Shown: piece by piece, positions 1-7,870 of the stretch
Layout of the letters: the number at the start of each line of letters is the position of its first letter
How positions within the stretch are numbered: position 1 is the first letter of the stretch
Origin: Gemmatimonadota bacterium
GTDB lineage: Bacteria > Gemmatimonadota > Gemmatimonadetes > Gemmatimonadales > GWC2-71-9
Assembly (NCBI GenBank): GCA_003169895.1
Contig: PNAE01000004.1
Span: 138,487 to 202,486, forward strand
DNA length: 64,000 nt
Direction of reading: 5' to 3'
Translations under genes and position numbers: made by a program
The notes under the pieces: generated by a model
What the model saw: the letters and a program-made list of their open reading frames with translations, nothing else
What the model was told of the DNA's origin: nothing
The model's database searches: none

Positions 1-483
1 CAAGGCGGCGGACAAGCGGGGCAGGGGCAGCGTGGCGGACAGCCCGCAGGCCAGGGGCAATCCGGGCAGGGGTCGGATCAGGGATCCCCGGCCGTTACCG
101 GTGGCAGCGGCGTAGCGAACGGCGCTCCATTCGCTGGCGGCATCGGCGATCGCCGGCAGTTCCGGCGGGAGGTTGGTGCACGTCGTGACGCGGCGACGGC
201 GCTCCGACGCGACCTTGCGGCGCAGGGCGTCGACGTCGCTCCACTGGACCGGGCAATCGATCAGCTGGGTCAACTGCAGGACGCCACCAACCCGGGCCGC
301 AGCGACGAGCTGCAGGCGGCGATCGTCGGTGGACTCAAGGACTTCGAATTCAATGTCTGGCGGAAGTTCAACGGCGACGCCGTCAGCAAGCCAGCGCTCG
401 GCGCCGCTGCCCAGGTTCCGCCGCAATACCGGGCAATGGTCGAGGAGTACTACCGCGCGCTAGCGCGAAAGGGGCCGAAATAG
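1..483 (+). CDS. C-terminal fragment of a Gly/Gln-rich protein
   Basis: The reading frame is open from the first base of the window to a TAG at 481-483, giving about 160 residues of a longer protein. The first 35 residues are low-complexity Gly/Gln/Ser repeats. A basic, probably helical segment follows, and the protein ends in VPPQYRAMVEEYYRALARKG. Such an ending after a Gln/Gly-rich tract recalls the C-terminus of large DUF4175-type membrane proteins, but this is only a resemblance from memory. The N-terminal domains lie outside the window, so no function is assigned. The 237 bases between this stop and the sigma factor gene hold no recognisable gene. Confidence 0.6.
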   Translation, partial: QGGGQAGQGQRGGQPAGQGQSGQGSDQGSPAVTGGSGVANGAPFAGGIGDRRQFRREVGARRDAATALRRDLAAQGVDVAPLDRAIDQLGQLQDATNPGRSDELQAAIVGGLKDFEFNVWRKFNGDAVSKPALGAAAQVPPQYRAMVEEYYRALARKGPK

Positions 484-720
484 ACTAAGCCGCAAGATGT
501 GGTGGGGGTGATTCAGGCGGGCCGCGACGGGGCGTGGTGCCGATCCAACAGGCGGCGGGCGTGCACGTCCGGGTGTCGAGAACATCCGGCGCCGTAGCGG
601 CTTACCTGATGCGCGCCGGCCGTGATGCACGAGCATCGGGTTGACCAGTTTCTTGACGGCAACAATCCGCCAAACTCTCCGGGCTGCTGGACCGATCTTT
701 GCAATTGATGATCATCACCA

Positions 721-1488
721 ATGCCTCCATTCCAACCGACGCAAACGACGACTGACGCCCTCTGGCGTAGCTGGCGCGATCAGGGCGACACCGACGCTCG
801 CCGCGAGTTGCTGGGCCGGTATCTGGGCCTCGTGCATCACGCCGCCCGTGAGGTCGCGCCGCGGGTACGCGACGCCGTATCGCTCGACGAACTCGTCTCG
901 GCCGGCTCGCTCGGTCTCCTGCAGGCGATGGCCGGCTTCGACATCGATCGCGGGCTCGCATTTTCGACGTTCGCGATGCGGCGAATCCGCGGAGCGATTC
1001 TCGACGAACTGCGGGCGCGCGATCCGCTGTCCCGCGCCGATCGAGCCCATGTGCGCCGACTCGACTCGGCGGTGGCCGAGCTCGAGCAGCGCACCGGGCG
1101 CGCGCCGACACAGGGCGAACTGGCCCGGCATCTTGGTGTCGACCACGAAACGCTGTACCGCTGGCGTGAGCGCACCGCGCACTGCGGACCAGTGTCATTG
1201 GAAAGCGAGCCCAACGGGCGCCAACTGGCCGATCAGATCGGCGACAACGGCGACGACGTGGTGCATGGTGCGCTCGAGCTCGCCGAACGCCGCGGAGTGA
1301 TCCTCGCGGCACTCGACGGCCTCCCGGCGCGCGAACGCCTGGTGGTGTCGCGTTCGTATTTCGAGGAAAAGCCGCTGCGCGAGATCGCTGAGGAGCTTGG
1401 TGTGACCGAGTCGCGGGTTTGCCAGTTGCGCGCGCAGGCACTGGCGCGTCTGCGGCGAGTGCCCACGCTGGAGTACGCCAACGAGTAA
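721..1488 (+). CDS. RNA polymerase sigma factor, FliA/WhiG (sigma-28) type
   Basis: A 255-residue group 3 sigma factor that would direct RNA polymerase to an alternative promoter class. Region 2 covers about residues 25-100, with the core-binding and -10 recognition helices around GSLGLLQAM and FSTFAMRRIRGAILDELR. Region 3 follows (about 110-170, with GRAPTQGELARHLGV). Region 4 ends the protein with a helix-turn-helix, LREIAEELGVTESRVCQL. Length and region order fit FliA, WhiG and SigF-like factors and not ECF factors. No flagellar gene and no anti-sigma gene is beside it, so its regulon is unknown. The start has no clear Shine-Dalgarno sequence; the ATG at 708 is out of frame. Confidence 0.88.
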   Translation: MPPFQPTQTTTDALWRSWRDQGDTDARRELLGRYLGLVHHAAREVAPRVRDAVSLDELVSAGSLGLLQAMAGFDIDRGLAFSTFAMRRIRGAILDELRARDPLSRADRAHVRRLDSAVAELEQRTGRAPTQGELARHLGVDHETLYRWRERTAHCGPVSLESEPNGRQLADQIGDNGDDVVHGALELAERRGVILAALDGLPARERLVVSRSYFEEKPLREIAEELGVTESRVCQLRAQALARLRRVPTLEYANE

Positions 1489-1490
1489 CC

Positions 1491-1536
1491 GTGAGACGTG
1501 AGACGGCCCTTTCACCTCTCACCTCTGACCTCTCTG
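1491..1536 (+). repeat. Inverted heptanucleotide tandem repeats after the sigma factor gene
   Basis: Two copies of GTGAGAC (1491-1504) are followed, after a short GGCC spacer, by reverse-orientation units CTTTCAC, CTCTCAC, CTCTGAC and CTCTCTG (1509-1536). The arms are partly complementary and could form a hairpin just 3' of the sigma factor stop codon. Related arrays occur at 34165, 53552, 60072 and 61197. Confidence 0.75.
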
Positions 1537-1591
1537 TTATCGGCTCTCAGTTCTCCCATCTGCCGCTCCTAACTGCAACCCCCGCCATGAT

Positions 1592-1622
1592 TTGACGCCC
1601 CGTTGATCGTTTTCCCTTAGAT
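1592..1622 (+). promoter_or_regulatory. Possible promoter for the FAH-PdxH gene run
   Basis: TTGACG (1592-1597) is followed 19 bases later by TTAGAT (1617-1622), a loose match to -35 and -10 boxes, about 40 bases upstream of the ATG at 1662. The spacing is long and the -10 box is weak. The position, between a likely terminator and the first gene of an overlapping run, is the main support. Confidence 0.3.
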
Positions 1623-1661
1623 TCCCGCATCGTTCCTGGATCGTCGTCCCGGAGTCCATCG

Positions 1662-2537
1662 ATGCGCGCCCCGTTCGCGGAAATTGTGGATTACGCCGGG
1701 CTGTTCCCTCCGGCATCGTGCACCATGGCCGATGCGGTGCGGCAGTACGACGTCTACCGCCGCTCCGAGGAGCGCTGGATGCTCGGTCGTTTCGTGGTGG
1801 CCGCGACCCGGCTGCAAGAGTTCGGCGAGGCGATCGAGACCGGCGGCATCGGGGTGGACCCTCGGGACCCGTGGCGCCTGTCGGTGGGAATGGGCGCGCA
1901 CGTTCCGGCGGAGCTGGCGCGGATCGCGGCGTTCCAGGCAGCATGGGAACCGCGCGGCGTCCTCGCCGACTCGATCGAGTACAAGGTGACGTCGGTCGGC
2001 CAGGTGCTGGCCTTGGGCGAGCAGATCCCCCGGGTCTTCCGCCGCTTCTTCGAAGTCCCGCAGGTCGGACCGTACCGTGATCTCGTCGGCGCGATCGGCG
2101 AGGTGGGCGCACTGGCGAAGCTGCGGACCGGCGGCATGTCGGCCGACCTGTTTCCGCCCGCGACCGAGGTCACGAGGTTCCTGCTCGCCGTCGTGAAGCA
2201 TGGGGTTCCGTTCAAGGCGACCGCGGGCCTGCACCATCCGTTTCGCGGTCAGTATCCGATCAGCTACGCTCACGACGCCGAGCGACAGATGATGTACGGC
2301 TTCGTGAACCTGCTGCTGGCGACCGCCGAGCTGCTTCGCGGTGGGGAAGGCGAAACCGCCCAGGCGATCCTGGAGGAAGCTGATCGCTCGACGATCGTGC
2401 ATGACGCTACCGGCCTCACCTGGCGCGGTAGTCACTACACCGAGGCGGAACTGACCATGGCACACCAGCGACTGTTCATCGGGTTCGGTTCGTGCTCATT
2501 CCGCGAGCCAATCGATGAACTTGGCGTCGCCGCATGA
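1662..2537 (+). CDS. Conserved protein of unknown function linked to fumarylacetoacetase
   Basis: A 291-residue soluble protein that I do not recognise as a named family. It has no signal peptide or membrane segment. Distinctive stretches are DYAGLFPPA near the N-terminus, KLRTGG near residue 150, and VPFKATAGLHHPFRGQYP near 185-205, where the paired histidines and nearby basic residues look like an active or binding site. The stop overlaps the start of the fumarylacetoacetase gene by four bases, so the two are translationally coupled. This suggests a role in aromatic amino acid (homogentisate) breakdown or in handling its products, but that is inference from context only. Confidence 0.75.
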   Translation: MRAPFAEIVDYAGLFPPASCTMADAVRQYDVYRRSEERWMLGRFVVAATRLQEFGEAIETGGIGVDPRDPWRLSVGMGAHVPAELARIAAFQAAWEPRGVLADSIEYKVTSVGQVLALGEQIPRVFRRFFEVPQVGPYRDLVGAIGEVGALAKLRTGGMSADLFPPATEVTRFLLAVVKHGVPFKATAGLHHPFRGQYPISYAHDAERQMMYGFVNLLLATAELLRGGEGETAQAILEEADRSTIVHDATGLTWRGSHYTEAELTMAHQRLFIGFGSCSFREPIDELGVAA

Positions 2538-3826
2538 GCGCACTCGACCGGTCGCACGATCCCGGGCGCACGAGTTGGGTGTCGAGCGCGAACGGCCACC
2601 CCGAGTTCCCGATCCAGAACCTTCCGTACGCGCGCGTCAAGCACGGTAACACACCTGGCGCGATCGCCGTTGCGATCGGCGATGAGGCCTTGCTGCTGCC
2701 GGCCGCTATCGAAGCGGGCTGGGGCAATGACTTGCCGCCGGGCGCGCTCTGCGTGGGCATGTCGGCGCTCAACGTGTTCGCGGGTCGTCCGCCGACGGAG
2801 TGGCGCGCCGTGCGCCTCGCCCTGAGCGATGCCCTGAGCGATCCGGATTGGGAGCCGCGGTTGCGTCCGGCCCTCCGCTCGCGGGCCGCGCTCGAACACC
2901 TGGTGCCGTTCCAGATCTACGACTACACCGACTTCTACGCGTCGATGTTTCACGCAACCAATGTCGGATTGATGCTGCGGCCCGACAATCCGCTGCTGCC
3001 GAACTACAAGTGGGTGCCAATCGGCTATCACGGCCGGGCATCGTCGATTGTGATCTCCGGCTCGCCGGTGCGCCGTCCCCGCGGCCAGACGTATCCGCCG
3101 GCCGCGTCGGTTCCCACGTTCGGCGTATCGCGCTCGCTGGACTATGAACTGGAGCTGGGGATCTTTCTCGGTGGCCGCAACCCGCTCGGGACACCAGTCC
3201 CGGCGAGCGAGGCCGCCGCCCGGATTTTCGGCGTCTGCCTGTTGAACGACTGGTCGGCGCGCGACATCCAGTCATGGGAGTACCAGCCGCTCGGCCCGTT
3301 TCTCGCCAAGAACTTCGCTACCACGATTTCTGCGTGGGTGCTGACCGCGGATGCCCTGTTGCCGTTCCGGGTGCCGATGCCGGCGCGTGCCGTCAGCGAT
3401 CCAGAGCCGTTGGAGTATCTCCGGGTACCGAACGACTGGACCATAGCCGCCGATCTGGAGGTCGAACTGGCTACGGCCAAGATGCGGGACCACGGCGACG
3501 CGGCCATGACAGTCAGCCGGGTTCAGTTCGATCAGGCGATGTACTGGAGTCCGGCGCAACTGATCACGCATCACGCCAGCAACGGCTGCAACCTCTATAT
3601 GGGCGATCTGCTCGGGACCGGAACCGTTTCGGGCCCGACCCCCGCTTCCCGGGGTTGCCTGCTGGAGCGGACCTGGCGCGGAACTGAACCGCTGATGCTG
3701 CCAAACGGAGAATCGCGGAAGTTTCTCGAAGATGGTGACGAAGTCGTCTTTCGCGGAACCTGCCGGGCCCCGGGCGCGGTAACGATCGGGTTCGGCGAGT
3801 GCCGCGGGGTGGTCGTTCCGGCGTGA
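2534..3826 (+). CDS. fah: Fumarylacetoacetase (FAH)
   Basis: This enzyme splits 4-fumarylacetoacetate into fumarate and acetoacetate, the last step of tyrosine and phenylalanine degradation through homogentisate. The 430 residues match the full-length FAH family and not the shorter FAH-like hydrolases. The N-terminal SH3-like domain is followed by the catalytic domain with the metal-ligand motif DYTDFYAS, FHATNVG, the IGYHGRASS loop and LLNDWSARDIQ. The ATG overlaps the TGA of the unknown upstream gene. No other homogentisate pathway gene (hmgA, hpd, maiA) is in the window. Confidence 0.95.
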   Translation: MSALDRSHDPGRTSWVSSANGHPEFPIQNLPYARVKHGNTPGAIAVAIGDEALLLPAAIEAGWGNDLPPGALCVGMSALNVFAGRPPTEWRAVRLALSDALSDPDWEPRLRPALRSRAALEHLVPFQIYDYTDFYASMFHATNVGLMLRPDNPLLPNYKWVPIGYHGRASSIVISGSPVRRPRGQTYPPAASVPTFGVSRSLDYELELGIFLGGRNPLGTPVPASEAAARIFGVCLLNDWSARDIQSWEYQPLGPFLAKNFATTISAWVLTADALLPFRVPMPARAVSDPEPLEYLRVPNDWTIAADLEVELATAKMRDHGDAAMTVSRVQFDQAMYWSPAQLITHHASNGCNLYMGDLLGTGTVSGPTPASRGCLLERTWRGTEPLMLPNGESRKFLEDGDEVVFRGTCRAPGAVTIGFGECRGVVVPA

Positions 3827-4338
3827 TGCGGCCCGTGGAGGTGGTGGTGACGCACCTCGAACTATCTGCGGAAACCTGGCGCGGTGCCCGCGCCCTTCCG
3901 AAGGACCTCGAGCTGCGCCATGAGTACCCGCCCAACGCCGCCGAGATTGCATCGGCCATGTATCGCATCGTGGGCGGCAACTGGCATTGGACCGACCGAC
4001 TCCCCTGGACTGGCGATCAATGGCGCGACGCGACCGATAGCGAAGGCGTTGAGTTGTGGACGGCGCGGATCGGTGCGGCAATCGTCGGCTATTTTCAACT
4101 GCATGTAGCGGGCGACGCCGTCGAACTCAAGTACTTCGGCCTCACGCCCGAGTTCACTGGTCGCGGGATCGGCGGGCCATTGCTGTCGGCCGCGGTGCAG
4201 CGGGCATGGTCGGTGGGCGCGCGGCAGGTGACCCTGAACACCTGTACGCTCGACCATCCGGCCGCGCTCCACAACTACCTCGCCGCCGGGTTCCGCGTGG
4301 TGCGAACCGAAACCGAACGCCGGGTGCTGCCGGCATGA
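3826..4338 (+). CDS. GNAT family N-acetyltransferase
   Basis: About 170 residues with a GNAT fold. The acetyl-CoA-binding segment is LTPEFTGRGIGGPLLSAAVQRAW, and a later strand is QVTLNTCTLDHPAALHNY, typical of acetyltransferases that modify amines. I chose the ATG at 3826 because it overlaps the FAH stop (TGATG); an in-frame ATG at 3799 would overlap FAH by 28 bases. The substrate cannot be told from sequence. It sits between FAH and PdxH with four-base or closer overlaps on both sides, so it is part of the same transcript. Confidence 0.85.
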   Translation: MRPVEVVVTHLELSAETWRGARALPKDLELRHEYPPNAAEIASAMYRIVGGNWHWTDRLPWTGDQWRDATDSEGVELWTARIGAAIVGYFQLHVAGDAVELKYFGLTPEFTGRGIGGPLLSAAVQRAWSVGARQVTLNTCTLDHPAALHNYLAAGFRVVRTETERRVLPA

Positions 4339-4973
4339 AGCTCGCCGATCTGCGGCGCGAGTACACGCGCGCGGAATTGGACGAGGCGCATACCGCCGCC
4401 GAGCCGATGCAGCAGTTTCGCGCCTGGTTCAGCGAGGCCGAACGCGCCAACGTCCCGGACGTCAACGCGATGACCCTCGCCACCGCGGACGCCCGAGGCC
4501 GGCCGAGCGCGCGCATCGTGCTGCTCAAGGGGCTGGACGCGCGCGGATTCGTTTTCTACACCGACTACCGCTCTCGCAAGGGACGCGAGCTCGACACCAA
4601 CCCATACGCGGCGCTGGTGTTCCACTGGCTTGAACTGGAACGGCAGATCCGCATCACCGGCAAGGTCGAGCGGGTCGATGCGGCAACATCGCTGGCCTAC
4701 TACCGAACCCGGCCAGTCGCTGCACAGCTGGGCGCCTGGGCCTCGCAGCAGAGTTCGGTCCTCACGGATCGCGGTGCGCTGGAGCGGACACTCACCGAAG
4801 TGACCGCCAGATTTGCCGGTGGCGAGGTACCATTGCCGCCGCATTGGGGTGGGTACCGCGTGGTGCCGGCCGAGATCGAGTTCTGGCAAGGGCGGCCGGG
4901 CCGGCTGCATGATCGGATTCAGTATGTGCGAGCGGCGGATGATGCTTGGCGCCGAATGCGGCTGTCGCCGTGA
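4335..4973 (+). CDS. pdxH: Pyridoxamine 5'-phosphate oxidase
   Basis: An FMN-dependent oxidase that converts pyridoxine or pyridoxamine 5'-phosphate to pyridoxal 5'-phosphate, the last step of vitamin B6 synthesis and salvage. The 212 residues match the usual length. FMN- and substrate-contact motifs are visible: RPSARIVLLKG, FVFYTDYRSRKGREL, AALVFHW, QIRITGKVERV, and the C-terminal FWQGRPGRLHDR. The ATG overlaps the TGA of the GNAT gene. An in-frame extension upstream to 4056 exists but lies inside the GNAT gene and is not family-like. Confidence 0.95.
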   Translation: MKLADLRREYTRAELDEAHTAAEPMQQFRAWFSEAERANVPDVNAMTLATADARGRPSARIVLLKGLDARGFVFYTDYRSRKGRELDTNPYAALVFHWLELERQIRITGKVERVDAATSLAYYRTRPVAAQLGAWASQQSSVLTDRGALERTLTEVTARFAGGEVPLPPHWGGYRVVPAEIEFWQGRPGRLHDRIQYVRAADDAWRRMRLSP

Positions 4974-5902
4974 GCCAGCCCCAAGCCGGCAGCGCGAGTC
5001 GCGGAGCCGTGAACCGTGAGCCGCTCAGTCGCGGTATGCGCCTGGCCCGTCTCGGCCTGGTCGCCAACGCCGCGCTCGCCCTCGCCAAAGGCCTCGCCGG
5101 CGTCATCGGTCACTCGTATGCCCTCGTCGCCGATGCAGCTGAATCCGCGGCGGACATCGGCGGATCGATTGTCGTGTGGAGCGGACTGCGCGTGTCGGCG
5201 CGGTCGCCCGATTACGACCATCCATACGGCCACGGCAAGGCGGAGCCGCTGGCGGCTGCGGCCGTCGGCCTCATGCTCTGCGTGGCCGCCCTCGGCATTC
5301 TCGTCAAGTCGATCAACGCGACCGTGAGCCCGCACGGTGCGCCGGCTCCCTTTACGCTGGGCGTGCTGGTGCTGGTCATCGCGGTCAAGGTGGCGCTGGC
5401 TCGAACGGTGCTGCGTGCGGCCGACGACGCCGGCAGTCGCGCGCTCGCCGCCGACGCGTGGCATCATCGTGCGGATGTGATCACCTCCGCGGCCGCGTTC
5501 GTCGGCATTTCTGCGGCGCTGATCGGCGGCGACGGCTGGGAGTGGTGCGACGGCGCCGCCGGCTCGGTGGCGTCGATCATCGTGTTTCTCAACGGCCTCC
5601 ATATCCTGCGTCCGGCGCTGCATGAGTTGATGGACGGTGCGCCCGACATCGAATTGCTGGAGCGGGTATTCGTCGCGGCACGCTCGGTGAGCGGTGTGCG
5701 CCTGATCGAGCATCTCAAGGCCCGCAAGCTGGGCACGTCCTACCTCGTGGACCTGCACGCCCAGGCCGATCCAGTGATGTCGCTCGATGAGGCGCACATG
5801 CTGAGCGGCCGGATCAAGACCGCGATCCGTGCGGCGGTGCCGTCCGTCCAGGATGTGCTGGTGCACATGGAGCCGTTTCATGGCGGTCACGGCGGCCGTT
5901 GA
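4970..5902 (+). CDS. Cation diffusion facilitator (CDF) family metal transporter
   Basis: An inner-membrane exporter of divalent metal ions such as Zn, Fe, Co or Mn by proton antiport. About 310 residues with six predicted membrane segments, family motifs ADAAESAADIGGS in TM2, HPYGHGKAEPLAA after it, and ADAWHHRADVITS in TM5, then a cytosolic C-terminal domain ending in a His/Gly tail (FHGGHGGR). The GTG at 4970 overlaps the pdxH stop (GTGA); ATG at 4946 and ATG at 5036 are in-frame alternatives. The first 25 residues are encoded partly by a heptameric repeat (5003-5023) and are unlikely to be conserved. Confidence 0.9.
   Translation: MSQPQAGSASRGAVNREPLSRGMRLARLGLVANAALALAKGLAGVIGHSYALVADAAESAADIGGSIVVWSGLRVSARSPDYDHPYGHGKAEPLAAAAVGLMLCVAALGILVKSINATVSPHGAPAPFTLGVLVLVIAVKVALARTVLRAADDAGSRALAADAWHHRADVITSAAAFVGISAALIGGDGWEWCDGAAGSVASIIVFLNGLHILRPALHELMDGAPDIELLERVFVAARSVSGVRLIEHLKARKLGTSYLVDLHAQADPVMSLDEAHMLSGRIKTAIRAAVPSVQDVLVHMEPFHGGHGGR
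5003..5023 (+). repeat. Three heptamers inside the CDF gene start
   Basis: GGAGCCG, TGAACCG and TGAGCCG follow each other without gaps. They are of the same GTGARRC type as the intergenic arrays elsewhere, but here they encode part of the variable N-terminus of the transporter. Confidence 0.5.
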
Positions 5903-5958
5903 GAACTGGGGCTGAGGGCCGGTGGCTAACGGCTACTTCGCGGATAACTTGAGACGCC

Positions 5959-7335
5959 ATGCGGAGCAGCCACCAGCCACCAGCTACCAGCCACCAGCCG
6001 CCAGCCAACAGCGCCGTTCCTCTGGAGCAACGGGTCGCCGCGGAGTTGCGACGGCTGGTGCCGCGCGGGGTGACCTGCGTGGTGGCGGTGTCTGGCGGAC
6101 CGGATTCACTCGCGCTGCTCGACCTGCTGTATCGCGGAATGGCGCAGCATCAGCACGAGTTGATCGTCGCCCACGTCGACCATGGGATTCATCCCGGGAG
6201 CAGTGCGGTCGCCCAACTGGTCGCGACGGCGGCCGCCGAGCGCCAGCTTCCGTTCGAGGTCGTGCGGCTGCAACTGGGCGCTGGCGCGAGTGAAACCCGC
6301 GCTCGCCGCGCCCGGCGTGCGGCGCTCCGCGGCGTCGCCGCGCGCAGCGGTGCGGCCGCAATCGTGCTCGCGCACCACGCCGACGATCAGGCCGAGACAG
6401 TGCTCCTGCGGTTGCTGCGGGGCTCCGGACCGGCAGGTCTCGCCGGCATGGCCGGGCGACACGGGCCCTGGATGCGTCCGCTGCTGGGCGTGCGCCGGAC
6501 AGAACTCGCAGCCTACCTGGCGTCACGCGGGTTGTCCGCCTGGGAAGATCCGGCGAATATCGACCCGCAGCACCTGCGTTCCTGGCTGCGGATCGCCGTA
6601 CTCCCCACGCTCGCTGAACGCCTTCCCGACGTCGTCCTGCGACTGACGCGTTCAGCATCACAGGCGGCCGAAGCGCGTACCGCATGGCAAGAGCTGTTGC
6701 CGTCGCTCTCCGGCCTCGATCCTATTCGGGTGGATCATGGCATTTCCGTTGCTGCACCCGTACTGCAAGGGTATCGTTCAGCATTGCGGCACGCCGTTTT
6801 GGCGGCACTTGGTCGCCAAATCGGGGTATTGGTAGGCGTCAGGCGTCTGGCGGCGCTTGATCGGCTGCTGGCAGGCCATTCTGACGGAGGCGCCGTGACG
6901 TTGGCGGCTCGCTTCCGCGCGGAACTGGCGTTCGGGCGGCTGACGTTGTACCAGATCGAACGCGCCGCGTCGGAAGTAGTGGCGCTGGTGCCGGGCGAAT
7001 CGGCGACGCTGGGCAACTGGCGCTTCGAGACGCGGATCGAGCCGGCGCTCCCCGCGACTCGCGCCGGTTGGATCGTGGGGTTGTGGCCCGGGACGTACGC
7101 GGTGCGGCAGTGGCGCCAAGGCGACCGGATTCGTCCATTAGGTGGTACGGGCTCGCGCAGCGTTGCGGTACTGCTGCGCGAGGCCCGGGTTCCGCCGGCA
7201 CGACGGGCGGCATGGCCGGTAATGGTGAACGCGGATGATGCAACCATCGTGTGGGTTCCGGGCATCTGTCGGGCGGATGCCGGGGCACCCCCGGAAGGGA
7301 CCGAGGCCTGGCGTGTCGAGTGTGTTGTCACCTGA
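5959..7335 (+). CDS. tilS: tRNA(Ile)-lysidine synthetase
   Basis: TilS ligates lysine to the wobble cytidine of tRNA-Ile(CAU), so that it reads AUA and is charged with isoleucine. The 458-residue protein has the PP-loop ATP pyrophosphatase signature VVAVSGGPDSLALLDLL near residues 40-55, followed by AHVDHGIHPGS and LAHHADDQAETVLLRLLRG, all typical. The C-terminal part (about 370-450) holds the tRNA-binding domain with GDRIRPLGGTGSRSV. The first 17 residues (HQPPATSHQPPANS) come from a 7-bp tandem repeat and do not look conserved; the true domain starts near VPLEQRVAAEL. It heads a tilS-hpt-ftsH-folP run known from many bacteria. Confidence 0.93.
   Translation: MRSSHQPPATSHQPPANSAVPLEQRVAAELRRLVPRGVTCVVAVSGGPDSLALLDLLYRGMAQHQHELIVAHVDHGIHPGSSAVAQLVATAAAERQLPFEVVRLQLGAGASETRARRARRAALRGVAARSGAAAIVLAHHADDQAETVLLRLLRGSGPAGLAGMAGRHGPWMRPLLGVRRTELAAYLASRGLSAWEDPANIDPQHLRSWLRIAVLPTLAERLPDVVLRLTRSASQAAEARTAWQELLPSLSGLDPIRVDHGISVAAPVLQGYRSALRHAVLAALGRQIGVLVGVRRLAALDRLLAGHSDGGAVTLAARFRAELAFGRLTLYQIERAASEVVALVPGESATLGNWRFETRIEPALPATRAGWIVGLWPGTYAVRQWRQGDRIRPLGGTGSRSVAVLLREARVPPARRAAWPVMVNADDATIVWVPGICRADAGAPPEGTEAWRVECVVT
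5968..6009 (+). repeat. Six CCACCAG-type heptamers at the start of tilS
   Basis: Six consecutive 7-bp units AGCCACC, AGCCACC, AGCTACC, AGCCACC, AGCCGCC and AGCCAAC. Seven is not a multiple of three, so two units encode alternating residues and the product is a degenerate His-Gln-Pro-Pro repeat. Confidence 0.85.
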
Positions 7336-7336
7336 A

Positions 7337-7870
7337 ATGCGACGTCGCGCCGGCGGGCGTGACATTCGGATCGTATTCGACGAGGCGACCATCGCCGCGC
7401 GCGTGCATGCGCTCGGACAGGAGATCACCGCGGCATTTCCGGACGGCGAGTTGTTGGTGCTCGGCCTGCTCAAGGGAAGCTTCATCTTCCTGAGCGACCT
7501 GGTGCGCCAGATCGACCGCCCGTTGCACCTCGACTTCCTGGTCGCGAGTTCGTACGGATCGGAACAGGTATCCAGCGGCAACGTTCGCCTGGTGTACGAT
7601 CCGGAAACGCCACTGGAGGAGAAACATCTCTTGATCGTCGAGGACATCATCGACAGCGGTCGCACCATGAAGAAGATGCTGGCACTGCTGGCAACGCGCC
7701 GGCCGGCATCGCTCGCGGTCTGTGCGTTGCTGAACAAGAACCTGCTGCCGGTTCCCATCCCCGAAGTACGCTGGGTGGGCTTTCCCGCGCCTCCCGCGTT
7801 CCTGGTCGGATACGGACTGGACCACGCGGAAGACTATCGACATCTCCCGTTCATCGGTGACCTGAACTGA
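7337..7870 (+). CDS. hpt: Hypoxanthine phosphoribosyltransferase
   Basis: Purine salvage: transfers phosphoribosyl from PRPP to hypoxanthine or guanine. About 177 residues from the ATG at 7337, close to the usual 175-185. The PRPP-binding motif is [34 protein letters not shown] supplies the pyrophosphate loop, and the C-terminal part has [23 protein letters not shown] codons at 7313 and 7322 overlap the tilS stop and are possible alternative starts. The gene lies between tilS and ftsH, its common place in many phyla. Confidence 0.93.
   Translation: MRRRAGGRDIRIVFDEATIAARVHALGQEITAAFPDGELLVLGLLKGSFIFLSDLVRQIDRPLHLDFLVASSYGSEQVSSGNVRLVYDPETPLEEKHLLIVEDIIDSGRTMKKMLALLATRRPASLAVCALLNKNLLPVPIPEVRWVGFPAPPAFLVGYGLDHAEDYRHLPFIGDLN

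Noticed and set aside
513-1522. Minus-strand open frames covering the gap and the sigma factor gene
   Set aside because: Arg-, Ala- and Pro-rich translations without motifs; the sigma factor on the + strand is clear.
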